Assembly: GCA_025603075.1 (NCBI GenBank)
Contig: MU626274.1
Coordinates: 62,001-126,000, forward strand
Length of the DNA stretch: 64,000 nt
Reading direction: 5' to 3'
DNA from: Neoconidiobolus thromboides FSU 785
Lineage: Eukaryota; Entomophthoromycota; Entomophthoromycetes; Entomophthorales; Neoconidiobolaceae
The position numbers and the translations under genes are program-made. The notes beneath the pieces were generated by a model, which saw only the letters and a list, made by a program, of their open reading frames with translations, ran no database searches and was not told where the DNA came from. Below are positions 47,644 through 58,321 of this stretch, piece after piece; positions within the stretch are counted from its first letter, which is position 1, and every line of letters starts with the position of its first letter.

Positions 47644-49980
47644 ACTGGACTTTGATTGATCTCGACCTTATTTGAATTACCTGATTTACAAACAAAGCAA
47701 TAAGATTTATAATCGTATGATTCACATGAGTTATAGTAATAATATTCCCTTAAATCGTTTTGCACCCCCATAATATCTTTAAGTAGCTCTTCTGTTCCAT
47801 GAGATTTCATAACATCTCTTTCCATAATTCCAAATCTTAATCCCCCTCCATATTTACGGCCTTTTTGAGGTTGATGTGTAAATTCATTAATGTTTTTTGA
47901 TGTTGATCCTCTCCTAACCCTAAGCTTCTTCTCGATTCTTTGACCTAAAGTAAAGTATATATTATAACAGTATCAACAACCTTTCTCTTTAGGAATGACA
48001 TCATCAAGGATTACTCGAAGGTCATATAACAAATCTTTTTCATTACCAAAGGGAGGAAAATAAAATAGATGATTCGATTCCTCATTTATTGTTTTATTGC
48101 ATACAACTTCTTGCCATATTTGCCCTGAAATCATCCGACTAAGAATACAGCAAGGATTGATTATAATATCAGTAATTTCTTCTTCATTTACTACGTGGGA
48201 GATAACCCCTTTTTGTGAATGGAATCAAACCATTTTATCACCTAATATCATATTATAATCATGTTTTGCCTCTATAACGACTTTAGAATCTGTATATTTA
48301 GCATCAGTCACTATAGAATCTTTATATAGAAAGGAATTTAATCCATATTTCTCTATAGTTCTATCAGAGTTAAACTTTAATTTTGTTGCTAGAATTTGTT
48401 TATTTTTAACAACTTTTCCAACTTTAATAACTTCTCTATCATTATAATCGTCATCTTGAATCTCATCTACAAATAAAGGAGCTAGATATTCGTTTCGTAA
48501 TATATCCATACTAAACTTTTTACAAATTATTCTCCAATTTTCTTTAGTTAATCTTGTTAATAACAATGCCATCTTCTGTATTATATCCATTATAGCATTC
48601 CCATTTACTAAAAGATTCAACCCAATGTTTTCAATTTTTAAAGCTTTTGTAGTTAAAGTCAATAGTAATAAATTATCTTGTCTTAAGAAAGACTTGTCAA
48701 ATTTATGCGAATCTTGGAGAACTTGTTTCATTAGCCCTGTGATAAAAACTCCCCTTGATCCTGCATCATGATGAAGAAGAGGAATAAGAGAAGCCACAAA
48801 ATCCAAAAAGAAGTTAGGATGTGTGGTTTCCGATTCTGCTTTCATATTAGGACATACCCAGTAACCATCTTTAAATGGGAATGTTATCACCCACATTAAC
48901 AATCTCCCACCATAATCGCATATGTAAATACCCTCTATAAAATAATACCCTTTTTTTTCATAAATACTATAATATTCATCGAATTCGCGAACAGGTTTAA
49001 ATAATTCTACTAACGATTTGTCTGCTTTATCAATAAAGTAGCCATTATAAAAGACTTTTTTCAGTTTGCTATTAATAAAACCACTTAATAATTTTCTCAT
49101 TCCCATTTGTTCAAAGCTTAATAGGATGGGAGAAACAATAGTGAGACAGGAAAGATAAATATGAAGACCGGCGTGTATGTCATGAGGAGTCTCAAGAGGT
49201 CATAAAAACTTTTTATGTGAATAACGAAGCGTTCTTATTTGGAATCCTAGATAACTCTGGTTTCCCAACGAAATTTTACGACACGAACTCCAAATATCTA
49301 TTTGATTTCTCATACCAGTATTAACGTAATCTTCATATCCAGGAAAGTCAAGTTTTTCTTTAAACCTATTTAAAATTTCTTCTTCTTTAGAATCACTTAT
49401 AGAAGGAGTAATACAAAACAACCTCTGAACAACTGATTTATTTCTGATATAATCTCTATCATCCAGATTTGTTTGAAATCTCTCTAAACAGAAGTATATG
49501 AATCTAGATAATTCTTGGATTAAAATTTTATCTGATATTAATTTAAAATCTCTGCAATCAAAATCTGGATGACTTAAGTTATTAGCAACAGAAAGATTGT
49601 TGTTGTCTAGTTCTTTGGGAGTAAATCTCCTCTCTTGATTTAAAGTATGTTCTATTAATGACGGATCTATCCATTTAAAAATATCTTCATGTTTAATACC
49701 AACTAAATTCATAAATTCGCAAAGATACACAGGTTGCCAATTAGAATCATTGTGCTTAATTGTGAATCTAGGAGCTTGAGGTTGATCATAATTAATGTTA
49801 ATATAGTAACCAAAAGGGCTATATATATTATCTTTGATATATATAAAATTATACTTATTTCTTTTAAACTGCCTCATAATGGTGAAATTCTCATCATTGA
49901 TTTCAATATAATCATCATCATTAATAGGAGGTAATAAATTAGATAATTTCCTTCTATCATTGAATTACATTTCACTGAAA
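47640..49980 (-). pseudogene. Viral-type RNA polymerase second-largest subunit (RPB2-like), broken
   Basis: Fragments in order on the minus strand: 49877-49200 covers lobe and fork. A TGA at the end is followed by L-E-T-P-H-D-I-H-A-G-L, equivalent to the E-T-P-E-G-x-x-x-G-L motif. 49106-48225 has A-S-L-I-P-L-L-H-H-D and I-L-G-D-K-M-V, then a TGA. The next part has H-S-Q-K-G-V and I-I-I-N-P-C-C-I-L-S-R-M. The C-terminus has K-G-R-K-Y-G-G-G-L-R-F-G-I-M-E-R-D, then a C-x2-C. These are the diagnostic blocks of the beta/RPB2 family. The N-terminal ~200 residues are missing. The divergence (for example G-D-K-M-V, N-P-C-C) excludes the fungus's own Rpb2. It would transcribe viral genes in the cytoplasm. 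At least four disruptions. Confidence 0.85.
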
Positions 49981-49984
49981 CCTC

Positions 49985-51120
49985 TAGAAGATGTATTATT
50001 GTAATTTTCCACAACCTTTCCTGTGAAGTCGTAAACAGAAGTCCAAGAGAATCCTTCTGAAAGTTTGCGTAAAGTATTCTGTCGATCTAAAAAAGGTTTT
50101 GGTAGAAATTTTGTCATATGGTACGATTTGATTAACTCCAATTTGACTTGGTCAATTGAATCCTATATTTTTTACAAGATGATTAATTACACTACTACAA
50201 AAAATATCTCTTGTGAGTGCGAATATTGTCTTGAGGGATTACAGGAATGTTTAGATATTAAGAAAACTTATACTAGTGCTTCGAAGTTCAAAAAGTTATC
50301 GTACAGAGATTAGTCTTTTCTAAATAATAATAGCAGAATTAAGGAATTCGCAGAGGTTCATGATATACCTTTGAATTACCACCAATTAATGCAAGAAATT
50401 AAAAGAAGAATAGTTGGTAATATATTTAGTGTTGGAATTATTCTTCCTGTTGATTATAATCAGGATGATAACTTTTGGAAGACTTCTCGTAATTGGTTTT
50501 TTGTAGATGTTTCAGCAGCTTTAGTTAAAGTATACTCTTTCCCTATTTTAGGAAGTACATTCAATAATGCTTATATAACTAATACTTCTGTGAGAGATAC
50601 CCACACCGTTAGATCAGATGAACTAATTATGCAAGCGGTTCATGGAAAGGATTATTTATGGGAAACTAAACGTATGAGACTTTTTTACCTAAATTATCGT
50701 TGGTTTGGTATCAAATTTTGTCAACCTCATATGTTTGAATCACAAGACTCTCCTTGCTTATTGAGGGCTTGTAGACTTAAAAATCTCGATTTTGAAACTA
50801 AATTATTATTATTAAAGAGAGATTTGGAGAATATGGATGAGATGAGATATAGTTTATATAGAATGTTTCTACTAAAAAATAAAAACATGACCCATAAACT
50901 CTTTTTATCAAACTACTATGTCAATCCTGCTGCTTATATGAGACAGGTTTATATAAAATGCCAACTATTAATTGCACAACACTCTGACTGTAACTGTGAT
51001 GTAAAAAATTTAAAAATTACACATGAAATGGTTATATCTAAGGGAAAATTAATCAATAAAGTAGAGGTTAAAGGAAGGTGTAAGGAATGTAGACTATTCC
51101 TTAAGGTTCCACGAAGTTAA
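49985..51120 (+). pseudogene. Viral-block protein with zinc-ribbon-like C-terminus, unknown
   Basis: A long + strand frame with stops near 50030 and at 50311. The main open part is 50371-51120 (249 residues). It has C-E-C-E-Y-C near the N-terminus and C-N-C-D, then G-R-C-K-E-C-R at the C-terminus, both able to bind zinc. W-F-F-V-D-V-S-A-A-L lies mid-protein. I do not recognise the family. It is divergent from the RPB2-like relic, with under 30 nt between starts. Confidence 0.5.
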
Positions 51121-52290
51121 GTGGATACATTTAAATAGATGTAAACCGAACTTTACATATATTAGGTCTTCTATACCCCCTTGAGTAGATCAAAAATATT
51201 GGAGAAGTAGAAATGTAACACCTAATATAGATGTTCCTGTTACAAAAATCATGCAAGGAAATTATGATAGGGATGCAAAGGAATTGTGGATTAAAGATAA
51301 ATATTTTTTGAGTTCACTAAGAATGGATGAAATAAAGAACGAAGAGAGAGATTTAGAGAAAAGGATATGGAGGCTTTTCCATGAAGATAAATACGAATGG
51401 GACATCCCTTTTAAGGAACACGAAGAGAATATTGAGGATTTAGAGAAAGACGTCCCACATGAATACATGATGTATTATCCGTATGTAAGATATGGATCTA
51501 AGAAAAAAGCCATAGTTAGCGAGGAGGAAGTGGCTCAATTTTATGGTTGATAGATAACAGCTTAGACGAATTAGGTCCTGGAATCTATAATAAGATTAAA
51601 AGAAACATAAAAGAAGTCGACTTTTATGAATACTAAGATGAGCTTCACAACGACGATTTAGAATCAAAAGAGAATTCTAGTAGTCCAATAGTTTATCACC
51701 TTGTTAAAAGGTCGGATGGTACGGCGGCTTTTATGTACCATATATGTCTGAAAAATACTAGGCATTCAGTCCAACAATATATATATACGGGCTTGATGTA
51801 TAAAATAAGAAAAAGATATCATTTAGCATATTTTATGATAAGGAAGCATGATAGTAGATTCGATACTAAAGAGAACATGAGAATATTGTTTGGTGATAGA
51901 TTCAAAGAATGTTCTCCTGATGCTGATACAATGGTCAAAATCAAATCGAATATCGGATATATGAGACTTCTTTCTAACGAAAGAAAGAATCGTATTATCA
52001 TACATGAATGCTTTCAAGGTTTTTATTTTTATACAAAGTCTTTAATTCAGAATAACACAAGCAAAAAAACCAAAATAAAGTTTAGTGATAAAGATTTAGA
52101 TTTCCTTAACACTATGAAATAGATAGAGACAGGATTAATGATAGAATCAATAAATTAGAACGTATGGCTAAACACCTTCAAGATGAATTAATAAGAGAAT
52201 TAGCTCGCCAAATAGTTAAAACAGTTGAACATACTAGAGTCACAGTATGGGATGGAGACAGTACATTTGATATAGATCCAATTGACTAGA
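51121..52290 (+). pseudogene. Viral-block frames, unknown, shifted
   Basis: Three connected segments. 51251-51550 is charged, D/E/K-rich, with a helical look. 51553-52122 has a TAA near 51637 and the segment F-G-D-R-F-K-E-C-S-P-D-A-D. 52121-52288 starts in another frame (D-R-D-R-I-N-D-R-I-N-K-L-E-R-M) and looks coiled-coil, ending F-D-I-D-P-I-D. The shifts near 51548 and 52120 suggest one or two former genes. No family recognised. Confidence 0.45.
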
Positions 52291-52354
52291 AACCTACAAA
52301 ATGAAAGATTAACATATTAATGATTATGGAATTATGAAATCCTCATAATTTTAA

Positions 52355-52630
52355 GAGAAAAATAATCTTTATTCAGAAAGGTGAAACATTGATGTGGGTT
52401 CTGGACAAGGGGGAGATACTAAGAAATATTTGTTTAGTGACTTAGAGAAAATCTCTTTTATGGAACCTCAGCTCTTGGGCTCTTCCCCAGGATTTTTGGG
52501 TAATACTCTGAAAAAAAGATTCTCTGAGGTTTCAACAAAGGATACATTACGATTTGAGTTAATACCTAGTAAATTTGAGGATTATTCTCCACAGACAAAA
52601 TTTGATAATATTAATTTATTTTTTTGTATT
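52355..52630 (+). pseudogene. mRNA-capping-type methyltransferase fragment
   Basis: The frame N-L-Y-S-E-R, stop (TGA), N-I-D-V-G-S-G-Q-G-G-D-T-K-K-Y is the SAM-binding motif I of cap guanine-N7 methyltransferases. F-M-E-P (motif II acidic end) follows, and later F-D-N-I-N-L-F-F-C-I (motif IV, D-x-x-x-x-F-F). In large DNA viruses and yeast cytoplasmic linear plasmids this domain is part of the capping enzyme. The rest of the domain is absent: the similarity ends near 52630, where a minus-strand frame of different character begins. A truncated relic at a junction. Confidence 0.6.
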
Positions 52631-52857
52631 AAATTGCTAGGAGTATCAAAGTTATATTTATGAGCACTGACATCATATTCCATATGGTATCCATTTTGTT
52701 GAAAACCCATTGTCTTGACAAATTTTGTATAACTATCGTAACTTTTCATGTTAATGCTCCAATTGTCTACGACACAGGCTCCTCCAGCCCAATAAAGGAA
52801 TTTATCTTTGTGACCACCAAGAACAAAGGCACACGCTGATATCGAGTTTAACAACAT
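52582..52857 (-). CDS. Short ORF at the virus/chitinase junction, unknown
   Basis: 91 residues, starting M-L-L-N-S-I-S-A-C-A-F-V-L-G-G. It contains A-G-G-A-C-V-V-D-N-W-S and Y-D-S-Y-T-K-F-V-K-T-M-G-F. Codon content looks real, and the Cys and aromatic content suggests a secreted protein. It overlaps the end of the methyltransferase fragment and is divergent from the chitinase relic. Killer-type chitinases often have a neighbouring partner gene, so it might be one; this is speculative. It may lack an N-terminal part. Confidence 0.4.
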   Translation of the reverse strand: MLLNSISACAFVLGGHKDKFLYWAGGACVVDNWSINMKSYDSYTKFVKTMGFQQNGYHMEYDVSAHKYNFDTPSNLIQKNKLILSNFVCGE

Positions 52858-52974
52858 AAGGTGAGCAGATCCATTTATTATCGATGATTTTATCTCAAGG
52901 AAACCTAAATTCGAAGATGTTTAATTACTGTATTCAATTTATCTTATCTGATCATAAAATTAAAGAGAATTTTA

Positions 52975-55900
52975 TTGTTTAAGTTTGTTTCCTGGAAGAA
53001 GAAAGATTCCAAATATGAGGTGGTAGTGTGGTTTGGATCAGCAACAATAGCTAGCAATTGTCCAAAAATTTACTCTGGTAATATCAGTAACAATAATGTC
53101 TACGACAACCCTGACACTTTTTCGGGTTGTGATGGAAACATTGTTTTTTACTATTTATCTCTTAATTCTACTAAACCAATAGCATGCACCGAAAGAGAAA
53201 AGGTTTTTCGAGTTTCTGAGCCTAAAAGAACTAATTTTGGTTTAATTAATTTTATAGACACTGATTTTGAAGCTAGAACTGCCACTGATTGTTGTATGAA
53301 AGCTATTAATATCAAACAAGATCTCGTTCATGGTTGGAGTGGTAATAATCAAGATAGTAATAATCAAGATAATAATAATCAAGATAATAATAATCAAGAT
53401 AGTAATAATCAAGATAGTAATAATCAAGGATCTGTTGAAGTACTTAATAAATTAAGAAATTATTTTAGCGACCCTAACCACTGCCAATAGATGACCACCT
53501 TTATGAGTAGTGGTAATATTTACACTCCCATGTTTGTTGGATCTATGATTCAAAATAATGGTCCCAGATCAATTATCATTCAATATCTTAAAAGCAATGT
53601 CCAATCTTCGAATGTTGAAGATTCCCAATATGTTCAATATGTCGATGCTACTAGAGACCCGGCTAGAACTGTGGGCCTTATCTTAGATACCACTAACGAT
53701 CAAGCTAATGCCAAGAATACTATTGAAAGATGGAATATGGGTAAATCAGCAGGATCCAGTAACAAGGAAGTCTGGAAAGGTGGAGATCTTTGGTTTTCTG
53801 ACTGGAATAATAGAAAGAATGGTAATGGTGGCCAAGACCCTAATCTTAATGGTCGAAAATACAAAATAGTTAAAGCTGGCAGCGATCCCGCAGGAGATGT
53901 AGCAACTAAATTTGGAGTTACCAGAGATACATTGGTCTTATACAATCCAAAGGTAAACTTCTCTACTCTTCAGCCTGGATTAACCTTGTGTTGTAGTTTT
54001 GGAGCTTCTCCTGATTTTAGGCCTAAACGCAATTAGGACGATAGTTGCCATACACACACTATTCAAAATGGTGAAGGTTGTTCCACTGTTCTGGCTAAAT
54101 ATCATCCAATGGGTAAATAGGAGTTAATGACAATCAATAAGAAAACTTACGGATGGATGGGATGTCAAAATTGCCATCCATAGATTAATGCTATTATATG
54201 TGTTAGTGATAGAAGTGCTGCTAAACCTATCCCTAATTCATTAGCTGAGTGTAGCCCTTTAGTTCATGGGGTAAATACAACACCGAATGTCCTCTTAAAG
54301 CATGTTGTAGTAAAAATGGATTATATGGATTATCTAAAGAGTTCTGTGAGAAAAAGGAATCTCTTAATGGAGCTTCTGGCACCACTGGATGTCATACCAA
54401 CTGTGGTGAAATTAAAATGGTTGTTAATCCAAGTAAAACATCTAAATTTATGAAGATTGGATGTTACGAAAGTTGGAATCAAGGATGGACTTGTCTAAAC
54501 AGTGACATGTCAGAACTTGATTTAACTGATTACACACATATTCATTATGATTTTGGAAATTTTGATTCCAATAATAACGTAGCGTTTGATTCATATGCAT
54601 CATCTCAAAACTTTAAGAAGTTAAAAGAGGTTAAAAAGATCCTCTCTCTAGGCGGCTAGGGTATTAGTACTAAACCTAGTACTTATAACGACATGGATAG
54701 AATGGCAAAAAACTATAGAGAATCTGTAAATAAAGTAACTAGTTTTGTAATTCAAAATGGTTTAGATGGAATAGATATAAACTGGGAATATCCCGAAGCA
54801 CAAGACATCCCTAATACCCCTCCAGGAAGTAAGGAAGATGGAATGAATTATTTGACTTTCTTGAAAGCTTTAAAAGAAGTCTTACCAAAAGAGAAGTCTA
54901 TAGCCATTGCCATTCCAGCAAGCTGTTGTTATCTTAAAGCTTTTCCTGTTGGGAAGATGTCTCGGGTCGTTGATTATTTTGTATTTATGACTTATGATCT
55001 TCATAAACAATGTGGTTTTAATAACATTTGGACTAGAGGGTTTCTTAAGAGTCACGCAAATAAAAGAGAAATCAAGGACATGCTCTCTTTTTTAACTCAT
55101 GGTGGTGCTGATAGCAACAAAGCGGTAATGAGAGTAGATAACTATGGGAGAAGTTTCGGAATGAAGGACCGTGGATATTGACAACCTAACGGGGTCTGTG
55201 GATTTACAGGACCTAATAGTGGTGCAGAACCAAGTAAATCTACAAGACCTCAGGCTATCTTGCTATAGGAGAGATAAACGAAACAAAGTTTAATGGTGGA
55301 CAAGTTATGTATGATTTTGATAGTGGCAGTAATATCGTGGTATAGGGTAATAATTCGATAGCTTATACAGATAATACTATAAACTCAAAAGGAGAAGTAG
55401 TGTATAGAGATTAATGTCATATGGAGGCACAGTTGAATAGGCTATAGATTTGAAGCCTTCTGTTCATAAATCAAAATGTGATATGTCTAAAATAAAAAAT
55501 TTAGATAATATCTTTTCAGCTTTGTGTAGCAAAAAAGACATGGCTTATGAATTAGGCCAGGTAGTATTTGCATTTAAATAGAGATGGAATAGATACCTGG
55601 AAGATAGAGTTAAAGATCATACTTCAGAAATAGATGAGTTTATAGTTAGAGCTGTTTAACTTGCAGAAAACTATAAAGAAACTGCCAAAGATCATAATAA
55701 ACTAAGTCTTATGTTTGTATGTTCCAAGAGATATTACTAAATTATGACCATGTTCGCCTCAGATTAGTAGCTAGAGAACGGATTCCTTTAACGCCTATTG
55801 GTTTCGAAGCTGCAGAAATAGCTAAAGATACAGCCATAGGAATCGAAGCAGGTATAGTTATACCAGAACCTGGGTTATAGATGAAGCAGCTTTATTATTT

Positions 55901-56979
55901 ACTGCCATACCTATAGTTGCTTCTATCGTTGTAGTTGCTGTAGCGGTTATGTCAGAAACAGCGCTTAAGCTTAGTTATTAGAGATGCTCAAGCTAATAGA
56001 GAATAAGGAGGTACAATTAGAGATATATTTGTTAACCCATCAAGAAATGTTAAACCTATTGTTGAGAGTATGAATCATATAGGCATTGATAGTGAAGAAG
56101 ATAATATAGAAGAAATTTGCGAAAAATCTAAATCCAAACCATTAAATACCCTAATTCCTATGTATATTATTAAGTCTCCTCACATATAGTTTACCCAAGC
56201 CGCAGGTTCAGGAAATAAATGTGATCAACAATTGGATAATATAGCTTATAATAATAATCAAGCCCGAGATATTACTATAAGATTAACAGATAGAGCTACT
56301 AATAAAGGGCTACCAGTGTATTGGGTAGGAGAGAGGGCAAATAGAGATGATGAAGATGATGATTCAGAGAGGCGTAATGCTTTATGATGGTTTCTGGCTC
56401 AAGCCAAGAGGTTTGGATCTAATTTTATTATAAGCACTTTTAATATTTTTCATAGAAGATACGATCTTGAAATTTATGGTAAAATTTATACCCAGGGTAA
56501 TATCCCTAAGCTAATGTATAACTGTGATAGATAAGAATTTCCTCAAGCTGATTTTGAAGAAGGGATCAAAGGGAATAATCCTCCTTCAGCAGAAGATAGT
56601 GGTATACCAGGGTTAAGATATTTCATTGGAATAGTGGCATGGTTAAGGGGGAACAATTGAAGAGAAGGCTCATACGCTTTGCAATTCTATAATGGAAAAG
56701 GACGCTATAAATATTACAATGATCATCTCTTCGGTTCTAACTCCGGACCTAAACAAAAGATATTAAAAGGGAATCCAAATGTTAAAGGAAGAGGAAGTAC
56801 TTTCAAGCAAAAGATTTATGGTCTTCCTCGTTTGAAAGATAAATGTGGGATGATATTCCTGATTCAGAGATCGAAAGATGTTTAGAAATTCCCAAAAGCT
56901 GGCCTGCATATGAAAGTGTAGATTATAAAGGCGGAAGGTATAATTACTACTTTGATGAAGATTTCTCTAGACTTTGACA
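52975..56979 (+). pseudogene. Killer-toxin alpha/beta-type chitinase (LysM, hevein, GH18), decayed
   Basis: One long gene broken by stops (many TAG) and shifts. In order: an N-terminal region with a 15-bp repeat tract; a LysM-like module (53857-54003); a second LysM (54049-54215) ending T-Y-G-W-M-G-C; a hevein-type chitin-binding module (about 54285-54410, with A-C-C-S-K-N-G); and a GH18 domain (54450-55465) with D-G-I-D-I-N-W-E, keeping the catalytic Glu. A long tail follows (55500-56979). This order is that of the zymocin alpha/beta subunit and its fungal relatives, secreted proteins that bind cell-wall chitin. Conserved Trp codons of GH18 are now TAG in at least three places. Inactive as it stands. 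Unclear whether it came with the viral block. Confidence 0.72.
53335..53430 (+). repeat. 15-bp minisatellite within the chitinase relic
   Basis: Six units of AATAATCAAGATA(G/A)T, encoding N-N-Q-D-S/N repeats. It forms a hydrophilic linker between the N-terminal region and the LysM part. Nearly perfect units suggest slippage. Confidence 0.85.
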
Positions 56980-58321
56980 ATAATATTCAAAAAAAAGGTT
57001 CCTATAAGTGGTATCTAACTAAGATCATAAATATATATTTAAAAAATAAAATTATTATTATTAACAGAGGTGGTTCAAAATATAGACGCCTTTAATAAAA
57101 GTTTTATTAGAATATTGAAGGCTTTTTAGTTTAAGTTTTTTCATTTTACTTTATAAGATTATGATAATTGTTTTTATAATTTTATGAAGTAGCCTTTTGT
57201 AATATAGCATAAATTCCTCTTAGGTTAATATAGTATAGTTTTTACAAATATAAAGCTATTGCTCATTAAAAATAGATACAAGAAGCTGACAGTTTAAAAG
57301 TATTGATAAAAACAGACAAAAAATATGGGGATGTATTTTCGTGTTTAGGAATTTTACAAATTTTCCACTCAAATAGCGCTTAAAAAATGGAAGTAATGAA
57401 GTCAAAAAAAATACCCCATATGTAAAATCCATAATAATTAATGAAGTGATTATGCAGTTATACGATTACAGCTAAAAAGTATAGTAAATGTTAAATTATA
57501 ATATTATAATTTGACAAAAACTGTTAACCAAAACTGCTGTTTAAACGATAGTAATTATATTAAAGTATAATAAAATCTTAAAGTGTACAGATTCGAAATG
57601 TTCCAATAGAAATTCATGCCAATAAAAAACTACTAATTTTTAGTTGCAGCAGTAATTTTTTTAATTGTGAAAATAGAGTATTTTAACATAAATCCTATAA
57701 TGATGTTACAACTAGTAACTTTCATTTTTTAATATGCACATAATTTTCATTGGAGCATTTCGAGTGACTTATATACTTACCCAAAATGGTAATGTTTATT
57801 TTGAAGTATTATTATAGCCTTCAATACTAGAAAAAATTAAATGCTTAAAGGCAAAACTAAAGATTTAAATTCTAAGTTTGAATAATCAAATGAATATCAA
57901 ATGTTGTTGTAATTAAGATCTGATAATATAAAATAGTTATAATTTCTTTTACTAAAGTTTAAAGGAGTTTTCGTATTTACAATTTTTTCACCAAAAGATT
58001 TATAAACATTCTATAAAAAATTACTTTAAAAATATGAACTTTAAAAATATTTTTGTAAAAAACGTGTCACATAAAAAGTAGAAATAAAATAATCAAGTGA
58101 TATATTAATATTGAGATAAGCATTTCAGATAGAGGTTGCTCATTTATAAAGAATAAAACTGTCTATCTATTTTTATAATTATTCAAGTTGAAAACATGAA
58201 ATTACACCAAATATAGATGATATATATCTAAACTCTAATGAAACATCATACGTAATACATTAATGAGTGATTTTTATTATCAATAAAAAGTAAGACATAA
58301 TTTTAAGAACCAAACAGAATT
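56980..58321. other. Right boundary of the viral block, then gene-free DNA
   Basis: Coding-like sequence fades near 56980, and base composition returns to strongly AT-rich. MITE copy 17 is the only element I recognise. No gene seen up to the THOC3 stop codon. Confidence 0.5.
57327..57417 (+). repeat. MITE copy 17, right edge of the viral block
   Basis: A 91-bp copy, GGGGATGTATTTTCG to AAAATACCCC, with ATAT on both sides. It is the first copy after a 14.8-kb stretch without any. Confidence 0.85.

Noticed and set aside
53335-53430. CRISPR-like array
   Set aside because: Units are 15 bp, directly adjacent without spacers and in frame with the coding sequence: a minisatellite. No CRISPR array anywhere in the window.
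52975-56979. TAG reassigned to an amino acid in the chitinase region
   Set aside because: TGG is still used for Trp in the same gene, TGA and TAA stops and frameshifts also occur, and neighbouring viral frames have mixed stops. Mutational decay explains it better.
42600-57000. Block being an integrated cytoplasmic linear (killer) plasmid only
   Set aside because: The RNA polymerase, capping and killer-type chitinase content would fit, but AEP primase and uracil-DNA glycosylase relics do not, and no protein-primed DNA polymerase or terminal protein was seen. Kept as an alternative, not as the call.
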